Shown piece by piece: positions 33,968 to 41,819 of a DNA stretch of 64,000 nt (the stretch's first letter is position 1; every line of letters begins with the position of its first letter). Made by a program: the position numbers and the translations under genes. Location: contig NZ_FNJH01000011.1 in the NCBI RefSeq assembly GCF_900103225.1, positions 98,257 to 162,256 on the forward strand. Direction: 5' to 3'. The DNA comes from Pseudomonas congelans (lineage in GTDB: Bacteria > Pseudomonadota > Gammaproteobacteria > Pseudomonadales > Pseudomonadaceae). The notes below the pieces were generated by a model. The model was not told the DNA's origin. It searched no databases and saw only the letters and a program-made list of their open reading frames with translations.

Positions 33968-35632
33968 TCAGCCGCGGTGACGGCCGCGGAAGTAGTTGAT
34001 CAGGCCTTGAGTCGAAGCATCGTCAGCCGGCTCTTCGGTGCCGCCCGTCAGACGTTGGTATACCGCCTTGCCCATTTCCTTGCCCAGCTCCACACCCCAT
34101 TGGTCAAAGGCGTTGGTGCCCCAGATCACGCTCTGCACGAACACCTTGTGTTCATACATGGCCACCAGCGCGCCAAGACGACGCGGGCTGATGCGCTCGA
34201 CCACCAGCGTGTTGCTAGGACGGTTGCCGGGGATGACCTTGTGCGGTGCCAGCTTCTGCACCTCTTTCTCGTCCATACCCTTCTCGCGCAGTTCGGCTTC
34301 GGCTTCTGCGCGGGTCTTGCCCATCATCAGCGCCTGGCTCTGCGACAGGCAGTTGGCGTACAGCCACTGGTGATGGTCGGAAACCGGGTTGAAGCTGACG
34401 ATCGGCACAATGAAGTCGGCCGGAATCATCTGCGTGCCCTGGTGCAGCAACTGGTGGTAGGCGTGCTGACCATTGGCACCCACGCCGCCCCAGATCACCG
34501 GTCCGGTATCGGTCGAGGTCGGCGTACCGTCCTGACGGACGCTCTTGCCGTTGGATTCCATGTCCAGTTGTTGCAAGTGCTTGGTGATGTTTCGCAGGTA
34601 GTGGTCGTACGGCAGGATCGCGTGGCTTTGTGCGTTCCAGAAATTGCCGTACCAGACGCCCAGCAAGCCCAGTAATACCGGCATGTTCTGTTCGAAAGGC
34701 GCGCTCTGGAAATGCTGGTCCATGGTGTAGGCACCGGACAGCAGTTCCTTGAAGTTGGACATGCCGATGGCCAGCGCGATAGGCAGACCGATGGCCGACC
34801 ACAGCGAATAGCGACCGCCGACCCAGTCCCACATCGGGAAGATGTTTTCTTCACGAATGCCGAATGCCACGGCCGCCGCGTTGTTGCTCGACACAGCGAT
34901 GAAGTGGCGATGCAGTTCGACTTCCGAGCCGCCCTGCGCCAGATACCACGCACGTGCAGCCTGTGCGTTTTTCAGGGTTTCCAGTGTGTTGAAGGATTTC
35001 GACGAAACGATGAACAGCGTGGTCTCGGCACGAATCTTCATCGACAGCTCATGGAACTCGCTGCCGTCGATGTTGGCCAGGTAATGGCAGCGAACACCTT
35101 TGTGCGCATAGGCCACCAGCGCTTCGGAAACCAGCTCCGGGCCGAGGAAAGAGCCACCGATACCGATGTTCACCACGTCGGTGATCGGCTTTTCGGTGTA
35201 ACCGCGCCACAGGCCGTCATGGATGCGGCCGACCAGTTCGGTCATCTGATTGAGTACGCGGTGTACGTCCGGCATCACATCGACGCCGTTGACTTTCAAC
35301 TTGTCGCCGACCGGGCGGCGCAGAGCGGTGTGCAGGGCAGGGCGGCCTTCGGATGAGTTGACCAGCTCGCCGTCATACTGAGCCTTGATCGCGTCCTTGA
35401 GGCCCACTTCGCCAGCCAGGCTGACCAGCAGGTCGCGGGTTTCGGTGGTGATCAGGTTTTTGGAGTAGTCGAGAAACAGACCGGCGCTGCTGAGGGTAAA
35501 TTGGCTGAAGCGCTGCGGATCGGTATTGAACGCTTCGCGCATGCTGAAGTTCTGCATGGCCTGGCGGTGTTTGCTCAACGCTTGCCAGGCGGGCAGAGCG
35601 GTCACATCGGAAGGAGTGCGGTAGTACGCCAT
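33968..35632 (-). CDS. pgi: Glucose-6-phosphate isomerase
   Basis: A 554-residue PGI that interconverts glucose 6-phosphate and fructose 6-phosphate. Signatures are VVNIGIGGSFLGPELVSEAL, the sugar-phosphate loop FIVSSKSFNTLETL, VGGRYSLWSAIGLP, the catalytic Glu in GGVGANGQHAYHQLLHQGT, and VIWGTNAFDQWGVELGK with the active Lys. Length is normal. In P. aeruginosa pgi follows panB-panC-panD; here it follows panC after 253 bp with no panD between. Confidence 0.97.
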   Translation of the reverse strand: MAYYRTPSDVTALPAWQALSKHRQAMQNFSMREAFNTDPQRFSQFTLSSAGLFLDYSKNLITTETRDLLVSLAGEVGLKDAIKAQYDGELVNSSEGRPALHTALRRPVGDKLKVNGVDVMPDVHRVLNQMTELVGRIHDGLWRGYTEKPITDVVNIGIGGSFLGPELVSEALVAYAHKGVRCHYLANIDGSEFHELSMKIRAETTLFIVSSKSFNTLETLKNAQAARAWYLAQGGSEVELHRHFIAVSSNNAAAVAFGIREENIFPMWDWVGGRYSLWSAIGLPIALAIGMSNFKELLSGAYTMDQHFQSAPFEQNMPVLLGLLGVWYGNFWNAQSHAILPYDHYLRNITKHLQQLDMESNGKSVRQDGTPTSTDTGPVIWGGVGANGQHAYHQLLHQGTQMIPADFIVPIVSFNPVSDHHQWLYANCLSQSQALMMGKTRAEAEAELREKGMDEKEVQKLAPHKVIPGNRPSNTLVVERISPRRLGALVAMYEHKVFVQSVIWGTNAFDQWGVELGKEMGKAVYQRLTGGTEEPADDASTQGLINYFRGRHRG

Positions 35633-35885
35633 CGCTGCGGGTTTCCTTTAACTGGTTCTGTCTTTGGATATTCTTGGAGCGAGGTCGCAAGCTTTCTCAC
35701 GGGCTACACATCGCAGACTACCCTTCGCGTACCTGTTTGTCTGCGCCTCGCCTTACATGACCCCGGTACTTTTTCGCACACAGGCAACCGGGGCTTTGTC
35801 TCGAATACTGCCGGTTGCGGTTCAGGCAACCTGTACCGTTATGGCATTACCGGTGTGTCTTAGTTCATTGCCTGCGCACATCCTG

Positions 35886-36737
35886 TCAGCTTCTGGTCAG
35901 GTGCAGGTTGTCGATCAAGCGGGTTGTGCCCAGAAATGCCGCGGCGAGGATGACCAGGTCGCGATTTTCGGCATTCGTCGGGCGCAGGCTGGTGGCGTCG
36001 CGTATCTCCAGATAATCGATGCGAAAACCAGCGTTCTCCAGTTGCCGTTTCTTGCTTGCCAGCAGCGTGTCGAAATCCTGCTCGCCGGCACTTATTGCGT
36101 CGGCGGTCTGGCGGATCGCCTGATACAACGCGGGTGCTGCGGCGCGCTGATCGTCGCTCAGATAGCCGTTGCGCGAGGACAGCGCCAGCCCGTCGTCGGC
36201 ACGTACCGTCGGTTCGCCGATGATCTGGATCGGCATGTTCAGATCACGGACCATGGCCCGGATCACGGCCAGTTGCTGGAAGTCTTTTTCCCCGAAGATG
36301 GCCAAGTCAGGCTGCACCATGTTGAACAGCTTGCTGACCACGGTCGCGACACCTTCGAAATGGCCGGGACGGCTGGCGCCACACAGGCCTTGCGACAGGT
36401 GCGGCACGCTGACCAGCGTCTGGTCGGCCATGCCGTGCGGGTACATTTCTTCGACGCCTGGGGTGAATAGCAGGTTGCAACCGGCCTGCAGGAGCTTTTC
36501 CTGATCGGCAGCCAGCGTGCGAGGGTAGGTGGCCAGGTCTTCGTTGGGGCCGAACTGCAGCGGATTGACGAAAATGGTGGCGACCACGAAGTCGGCACGC
36601 TGCGCCGCCTTGGTGACCAGCGCGGCGTGGCCGCTGTGCAGGTTGCCCATCGTCGGGGTCAGCGCAATCCGCTTGCCTTCGCTGCGTGCCCGCGCAACAG
36701 CGGCGCGCAGGTCCTGTACGGTTTTTACTGTGTTCAT
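35886..36737 (-). CDS. panC: Pantothenate synthetase
   Basis: A 283-residue PanC that joins pantoate and beta-alanine with ATP to make pantothenate. Motifs: PTMGNLHSGHAALVTKA (HIGH-like nucleotide loop), FVNPLQFGPNEDLATYPR, IFGEKDFQQLAVIRAMV, LALSSRNGYLS (KMSKS-like). Its ATG overlaps the panB stop by 4 bases, so panB-panC is a coupled operon. The long antisense frame across this gene is not real. Confidence 0.96.
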   Translation of the reverse strand: MNTVKTVQDLRAAVARARSEGKRIALTPTMGNLHSGHAALVTKAAQRADFVVATIFVNPLQFGPNEDLATYPRTLAADQEKLLQAGCNLLFTPGVEEMYPHGMADQTLVSVPHLSQGLCGASRPGHFEGVATVVSKLFNMVQPDLAIFGEKDFQQLAVIRAMVRDLNMPIQIIGEPTVRADDGLALSSRNGYLSDDQRAAAPALYQAIRQTADAISAGEQDFDTLLASKKRQLENAGFRIDYLEIRDATSLRPTNAENRDLVILAAAFLGTTRLIDNLHLTRS

Positions 36738-37534
36738 GCCGAGAATCCGTGTTCAGTGGCCGGAAAGCTGACGTCTTTGACGGCGGCCACGTAGGCCTGG
36801 ATAGCCGACTGGATATCGGGCTGACCGGTCATGAAGTTTTTCACGAACTTGGGCACGCGCCCGGTGATGGACAGGCCGAGCATGTCATGCAGCACCAGGA
36901 CCTGGCCGTCGGTGGCGCTGCCTGCGCCAATGCCGATGACCGGGATCTTCACCGCGTGGGTGATTTCCTCGGCCAGTTCGCTGGGCACGCACTCCAGCAG
37001 GATCATTGCTGCGCCCGCCTGTTCCAGAGCGATTGCATCGGCGCGCATCTGCCGCGCCTGTGCCTCCAGCCGACCCTGAACCTTGTAACCGCCCAGCACG
37101 TTGACCGCCTGCGGCGTAAGGCCCATGTGCGCGCACACCGGAATGCCGCGTTCGGCCAGCAAACGGATCGACTCGCCCAGCCAGGCGGCGCCTTCGACCT
37201 TGATCATGTGTGCGCCCGCCTGCATCAGCGTCGCGCTGTTGATCAGGGTCTGCTCCAGTGTGGCGTTGGCCATGAACGGCAGGTCGGCGAGAATCATTGC
37301 GCCCTGGTTGCCGCGTTTCACACACGCAACGTGGTACGCCGTTTCAGCGGTGGTAACAGGCAGGGTGCTGTCGTGACCCTGCAGGACCATGCCCAGCGAG
37401 TCGCCTATCAGCAGCACTTCGACACCCGCCTGGGAGGCCGTGTGGGCGAAGGTTGCGTCGTAGCAGGTGAGCATGGTGATTTTCTCACCCTTCTGCTTCA
37501 TGGCCAGCAGCGACGTAACGGTTATGTTCGGCAT
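36734..37534 (-). CDS. panB: 3-methyl-2-oxobutanoate hydroxymethyltransferase
   Basis: A 266-residue PanB, first enzyme of pantothenate synthesis: it transfers a hydroxymethyl group from methylene-tetrahydrofolate to ketoisovalerate. Motifs: EKITMLTCYDATFAHTASQA, VLLIGDSLGMVLQGHDSTLP with metal Asp, VKVEGAAWLGES-type stretch, VCAHMGLTPQAVN and VIGIGAGSATDGQVLVLHD. GGAGGA precedes the ATG. It supplies PanC, encoded just downstream. Note that folK, for the folate arm, lies 228 bp upstream in the same direction. Confidence 0.96.
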   Translation of the reverse strand: MPNITVTSLLAMKQKGEKITMLTCYDATFAHTASQAGVEVLLIGDSLGMVLQGHDSTLPVTTAETAYHVACVKRGNQGAMILADLPFMANATLEQTLINSATLMQAGAHMIKVEGAAWLGESIRLLAERGIPVCAHMGLTPQAVNVLGGYKVQGRLEAQARQMRADAIALEQAGAAMILLECVPSELAEEITHAVKIPVIGIGAGSATDGQVLVLHDMLGLSITGRVPKFVKNFMTGQPDIQSAIQAYVAAVKDVSFPATEHGFSA

Positions 37535-37762
37535 GTAAAGTCCTCCATCAGGCGCTGTGAAGACGGGTGCTCAGCGCGTGAGAGTCATCCTGGAAAAGCA
37601 GGCACACCGTCGTGTCGCGGTGTTTTGCAAAGGCCTGTTTCGCGCCCGTTCGCCTGTGGTGTGGCGGCGGGAGGCCTATCTTCGTGAGGAGGGGGCGTGA
37701 AGTCAATTGAAGGTGTTACCTGTGCGTCGGACCGGTTACACCGGTGCGGTGACAGACAGGCT

Positions 37763-38269
37763 TCATGCCTCGGCGGGCAGACGCTCGAGACCTGTGAACG
37801 GGCATTCATCGAGCAAACGATTTAGTGGGCGCCCGTCAGCCAGTGTCAGACCCGGAGCCAGCTCTGCCAGCGGGTACAGCACGAATGGCCTGGCCTGCAT
37901 GTGGTAATGCGGCACTTTGAGGCGTGGCTCGTCGATCAGACGGTCGCCGAACAACAGGATATCGAGGTCCAGCGTGCGCGGCCCCCAGCGTTCGTGGCGT
38001 TCGCGGCCCTGATCCAGTTCAATGGCCTGTAGCGCATCAAGCAGTGTCAGGGGCGGCAGAGCGGTGTCGATTGCGGCGACGGCATTGGTGAAGCGCGGTT
38101 GGCCGGGCAGTAGCGAGTCGCTGATATAGAAGGACGACACGCCGCTCAACTGACAATCGGGCAACTGCGCAATGGCCTTGAGGGCGCTGCGCAATTGCTC
38201 GGCCGGGTCAGCCAGGTTGCTGCCCAGACCGATGTATACGCGTTCAGTGGCCAACAGCGGTTCATTCAC
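37763..38269 (-). CDS. folK: 2-amino-4-hydroxy-6-hydroxymethyldihydropteridine pyrophosphokinase
   Basis: A 168-residue HPPK of folate synthesis, moving pyrophosphate from ATP to hydroxymethyl-dihydropterin. Motifs: VYIGLGSNLADPAEQLRSAL, FYISDSLLPGQPRFTNAVA, and the signature RWGPRTLDLDILLFG with two Asp that bind magnesium, followed by PHYHMQARPFVLYPL. The start is taken as GTG at 38269, giving NEPLLATERVYIG and an 8-base overlap with pcnB; the frame can be read 13 codons further up inside pcnB, but that would make it longer than usual. Confidence 0.94.
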   Translation of the reverse strand: MNEPLLATERVYIGLGSNLADPAEQLRSALKAIAQLPDCQLSGVSSFYISDSLLPGQPRFTNAVAAIDTALPPLTLLDALQAIELDQGRERHERWGPRTLDLDILLFGDRLIDEPRLKVPHYHMQARPFVLYPLAELAPGLTLADGRPLNRLLDECPFTGLERLPAEA

Positions 38270-39665
38270 CGCTTTGCGCCTCGCCCGTGGCGCGCTTGCG
38301 TTTGGCACCGCTGTTACGACGACGCTTGCGCGGGGCAGCGCCCGCCGCCTCCGGCTTGTTGCTCAGGTCGCGAATCATGTCGCGGCGCTCGCTGTCGTTG
38401 CAGTCCTGGTAATCGGTCCACCACTGGCCCAGACCATCGGTCTGTTCGCCCGCCGTTTCACGCAACAGCAGGAAGTCGTAGCCTGCGCGGAACCGCGAGT
38501 TGTCAAGCAGCAGGTCGGCGCGTTTGCCCGAACGGCGCGGCAGGCGCTCCTGCATGTCCCAGATCTCGCGGATCGGCAGCGTGAAGCGCTTGGGGATCGC
38601 GATGCGCTGGCATTGTTCGATGATCAGTTCGTGAGCGGCTTCCTGCATGGCTGCGATCGGCGGCATGCCACGTTCCTGGGCACGCAGCACTTTGGCGGGC
38701 AGCGCAGGCCAGAGCAGGGCAGCGAACAGGAACGCCGGCGTGACCGGTTTGTTCTGCTTGATGCGCAGGTCTGTATTGATCAGCGCATTGCTGATCAGCG
38801 TGTGGGTGTAGGTCGGGTTGTATTCCAGGGCCTTGGAGCTGGCCGGGAACAACGGTTCGAACAGTTCCAGATCCACCAGCATTTCAAAGGTGGGGGCGGC
38901 ATGTCCGGAAAGGAACAGTTTGAGCACTTCCTCGAACAGGCGTGCCGACGGAATGTCACGCAGCATCGGCGCCAGTGCGCGGATCGGTTGAGCGCTGTGC
39001 TTCTCGATACCGAAGTCCAGCTTGGCCGCGAAACGCACGGCACGCAGCATGCGTACCGGGTCTTCTTTATAACGCTGTTCCGGATCGCCGATCAGGCGGA
39101 TCAGGCGATTGCGGATGTCATGCACGCCGTTGGCGTAATCCAGAACGCGCTCGCTGACCGGGTCGTAGTAAAGCGCGTTGATCGTGAAGTCGCGACGCTG
39201 GGCGTCTTCTTCAAGCGTGCCGTATACGTTGTCACGCAGGATGCGTCCGCTTTCATTGCGCGAGGACTGGTTGCTGTCCTCTTCCTCATCATCCTGGGGA
39301 TGATTGGCGCGGAACGTCGCCACTTCGATGATTTCGCGACCGAAATGGATGTGCACCAGCTTGAACCGGCGGCCGATGATCCGCGCGTTGCGGAATTCGG
39401 CACGCACCTGTTCGGGCGTGGCGCTGGTGGCGACGTCGAAGTCCTTGGGCGTGATGTTGAGCATCATGTCGCGTACGCAGCCACCGACCAGATAGGCCTG
39501 GTAGCCGGCATTCTGCAGGCGCTCGACGATATTCACGGCATAGCGGCTGAACTGACTGCGTTGCAGCGAGTGTTGGCTGCTGTTGAGCACTTCAGGCGTG
39601 GTGCGCGTATGTTGCTGCGGTTTGCGCAGTGGGGAACGAAATGACTGGAACAACTTCTTCAGCAT
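38262..39665 (-). CDS. pcnB: Poly(A) polymerase I
   Basis: A 467-residue PcnB that adds 3' poly(A) tails to RNA and promotes decay. The nucleotidyltransferase core has YLVGGCVRDMMLNITPKDFD with catalytic Asp residues, then GRRFKLVHIHFG, QRRDFTINALYYDP and RYKEDPVRMLRAVRFAAKL. The C-terminus is very basic (PRKRRRNSGAKRKRATGE), which suits RNA binding. Start at MLKKLFQSF (39665); the frame continues 24 codons upstream. It follows the crcZ RNA gene, as in other pseudomonads. Confidence 0.95.
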   Translation of the reverse strand: MLKKLFQSFRSPLRKPQQHTRTTPEVLNSSQHSLQRSQFSRYAVNIVERLQNAGYQAYLVGGCVRDMMLNITPKDFDVATSATPEQVRAEFRNARIIGRRFKLVHIHFGREIIEVATFRANHPQDDEEEDSNQSSRNESGRILRDNVYGTLEEDAQRRDFTINALYYDPVSERVLDYANGVHDIRNRLIRLIGDPEQRYKEDPVRMLRAVRFAAKLDFGIEKHSAQPIRALAPMLRDIPSARLFEEVLKLFLSGHAAPTFEMLVDLELFEPLFPASSKALEYNPTYTHTLISNALINTDLRIKQNKPVTPAFLFAALLWPALPAKVLRAQERGMPPIAAMQEAAHELIIEQCQRIAIPKRFTLPIREIWDMQERLPRRSGKRADLLLDNSRFRAGYDFLLLRETAGEQTDGLGQWWTDYQDCNDSERRDMIRDLSNKPEAAGAAPRKRRRNSGAKRKRATGEAQSGE

Positions 39666-39805
39666 GGGATGCACTGTTTGAAGGAATATTCGGCCAAAAA
39701 CGTGGAATGACCGCATGATGGGCGGGGATTCTAGCATTTAGTCGAGTGATGGTGTAGGAAGCTGTCGCTGAAGGACAAACGATGACGCGGATAAAGGCGG
39801 GGAAG

Positions 39806-40168
39806 CTACTGGGGGAGCCGAAGCTCCCCCAAAGTGTGTGCTCTTTATTATTGTTTTCTGCCTGGGCTTCTTGTTTTTGTTGAGTGCCCATTCACGAGAC
39901 TCGCGTCTGTGAAACCTCCCAGTCGGGAGTCAAGAGCAAACGGATTGCTTTGGTCGCTGCGTTGCAATGATCATTCGATCCAACCAGTTCAGGCGCTACC
40001 TAAGGGTAGTTTTTGTTGTTCTCGGCCTGGTTGCGGGGCAAGCCCCAAATACAACTCCTCTCCAAAAGAATCAGTTAGCTGCGCCTCCGCCGTGTTGTTC
40101 TTGTTATGCGTGAGTCGATTCGTATTGTTTTTATTGTAGGTGTCGTACTGCTTGTTGTTCTTCTTGTA
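39806..40168 (-). ncRNA. crcZ: CrcZ small RNA
   Basis: The leftward transcript between cbrB and pcnB fits CrcZ, the decoy RNA that titrates Hfq/Crc and relieves carbon catabolite repression. Read on the minus strand it has six A-rich CA motifs of the AANAANAA kind, at about 40169-40151, 40136-40122, 40107-40092, 40023-40010, 39882-39867 and 39858-39843. It ends in a perfect 8-bp hairpin, GGGGGAGC-TTCG-GCTCCCCC (39811-39830). The 5' end at about 40168 is set by the sigma-54 promoter, so length is about 360 nt. No protein frame here is credible. Confidence 0.92.
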
Positions 40169-40177
40169 CTAAGGATA

Positions 40178-40195
40178 TAGCAGAAGCTGTGCCAA
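40178..40195 (-). promoter_or_regulatory. Sigma-54 promoter of crcZ
   Basis: On the minus strand TTGGCACAGCTTCTGCTA carries GG (40193-40192) and GC (40181-40180) with exactly 10 bases between. This predicts transcription from about 40168, right before the first CA motif. CbrB is the known activator of this promoter. Confidence 0.92.
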
Positions 40196-40253
40196 CTTTT
40201 ACCAAGCCCCGTAAACCGGGCCTTTGCGGGCATCAGACGGTTTTTGCTCACAC

Positions 40254-40293
40254 AAAAAAGCCGGGCCTGCGTTACCGTAAGACCCGGCTTTTG
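40254..40293 (-). terminator. Terminator of cbrB
   Basis: On the minus strand AAAAGCCGGGTC, a 16-base loop and GGCCCGGCTTTTTT form a strong stem with a T-run. It lies 70 bases after the cbrB stop and separates cbrB from the crcZ promoter. A second small inverted repeat at 40205-40230 (GCCCCGTAAACCGGGC) follows. Confidence 0.88.
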
Positions 40294-40317
40294 TTACGTG
40301 AAGCGCTTGAGGTAACA
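40292..40317. promoter_or_regulatory. CbrB upstream activating site for crcZ
   Basis: TGTTAC (40292-40297), 14 bases, GTAACA (40312-40317): a perfect inverted repeat of the TGTTAC-N14-GTAACA form reported for CbrB. It lies about 124-150 bases before the crcZ start, the usual distance for a sigma-54 enhancer. A further GTTAC lies at 40271, inside the terminator loop. Confidence 0.85.
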
Positions 40318-40363
40318 GTTTGTCCCCGCCCTGCGCACCGCGTGCCAGAGCCTTGGGCTGGTT

Positions 40364-41797
40364 TTATGTCTCGCTGGCGACGCCCTTGCGTCGCGGGATG
40401 CCCAGACGCTGACGGCGTTCCCACAGACATTTGCGACTGACGCCCAGTTTGCGCGCCAGCTCGGTTTCAGTCATGTGGTCCTGATGTTCCAGAACGAAGT
40501 GCTGAAAATAGTCTTCGAGGGACAGGTCTTCGGCAGGCTCGTTGCCCGACGAGCCGGAAGAGCCCGGCAACGGCGCCATGCCCATGTACTCATCGTCATC
40601 CAGACCGTCGAGTTCGATGTCGATACCCAACAGGTCAGCGGTGATTTCCGGGTTCTCGCACAGAATCACCGAGCGCTCCACAGCGTTTTCCAGCTCGCGT
40701 ACGTTACCCGGCCAGCTGTAATGACGGATCGCCTGTTCGGCGTCGTGTGCAAATGTGAGGTCGTCGCGCCCGACCTTGCTGCTCTGGCGGACCAGAAACG
40801 CACGGGCGATTTCCAGGATGTCGCTGCCCCGTTCCCGCAGCGCGGGGAGTTTCAGGGCGATGACGTGCAGGCGATAGAACAGGTCTTCACGAAACTCGCC
40901 ATTTTTGGCCAGCGTTTTCAGGTCGCGGTGGGTCGCGGCAATCAGGCGCACATCGACCTTTTGCGATTGCACCGAACCGACGCGACGAATCTCGCCTTCC
41001 TGCAATACGCGCAGCAGTCGAGCCTGGGCTTCCAGCGGCAGTTCACCGATTTCATCGAGAAACAGCGTGCCACCGTCAGCGGCCTCGACCAGCCCTGCGC
41101 GGCCTGCGCTGGCCCCGGTGAACGCGCCTTTCTCGTGACCGAACAGTTCGGACTCGATCAGCGATTCGGGAATGGCCGCACAGTTGACGGAAATCATCGG
41201 CGCCTTGGCACGGCGTGAGAGGTTGTGCAGGGCGCGGGCGACCAGTTCCTTGCCGGTGCCCGATTCCCCTTGAATCAGGACGTTTGAATCAGTCGGGGCG
41301 ACTTTGCGGATCTTGCTGTAGAGATCCAGCATGGGTGGGCATGAGCCGATGATGCCGATCTCGCCGTTATGGTTCTGAGACGGGCCTTTTTCAGCGCTGC
41401 TGGTTTTGGCAGTGGTGCTGCGTTCGTCCTGAAGGTGCTTGACCGTTTGCCGATCACGCAGGATCCGCGAGACTGCCTGCAGCATTTCATCGTGATCGAA
41501 GGGTTTGGCGATGTAATCCACCGCGCCCATCTTCATCGAATCGACTGCCGAACGCAGGCTCGCGTAACTGGTCATGATCAGCACCGGTTTGCCTTCGCCA
41601 AGCTTGATCAGCTCGGTGCCGGGTGCGCCGGGCAGGCGCAGGTCGCTGACGATCAGATCGAACGACGGGATGCTGAAGCGTTCCTGAGCCTCTTGAACGG
41701 AGCCTGCTTCACTGACTTCATACTGGTTGCGTTCAAGCAGGCGACGCAGGGCTGAGCGGATAATCGTTTCGTCTTCGACGATCAAAATATGCGGCAT
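40364..41797 (-). CDS. cbrB: Sigma-54-dependent response regulator CbrB
   Basis: A 477-residue NtrC-type regulator. The receiver domain has Asp52 in FDLIVSDLRLPG; the AAA+ domain has Walker A GESGTGKE, the sigma-54 contact loop ELFGHEKGAFTGA and Walker B GGTLFLDEIGEL; the C-terminal helix-turn-helix is TETELARKLGVSRKCLWERR. With the sensor CbrA it controls carbon/nitrogen balance and turns on crcZ. The start is MPHILIVEDETI at 41797; the frame extends 17 codons up into the cbrA end. It lies 22 bases after cbrA. Confidence 0.96.
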   Translation of the reverse strand: MPHILIVEDETIIRSALRRLLERNQYEVSEAGSVQEAQERFSIPSFDLIVSDLRLPGAPGTELIKLGEGKPVLIMTSYASLRSAVDSMKMGAVDYIAKPFDHDEMLQAVSRILRDRQTVKHLQDERSTTAKTSSAEKGPSQNHNGEIGIIGSCPPMLDLYSKIRKVAPTDSNVLIQGESGTGKELVARALHNLSRRAKAPMISVNCAAIPESLIESELFGHEKGAFTGASAGRAGLVEAADGGTLFLDEIGELPLEAQARLLRVLQEGEIRRVGSVQSQKVDVRLIAATHRDLKTLAKNGEFREDLFYRLHVIALKLPALRERGSDILEIARAFLVRQSSKVGRDDLTFAHDAEQAIRHYSWPGNVRELENAVERSVILCENPEITADLLGIDIELDGLDDDEYMGMAPLPGSSGSSGNEPAEDLSLEDYFQHFVLEHQDHMTETELARKLGVSRKCLWERRQRLGIPRRKGVASET

Positions 41798-41819
41798 TGA
41801 TTCAGTTCTCTCGACGGTC

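Noticed and set aside
39834..40139. Open frame of 101 codons in the pcnB-cbrB spacer
   Set aside because: It lies antisense to the crcZ RNA, is rich in Cys, Ser and Phe without family pattern, and lacks a ribosome site.
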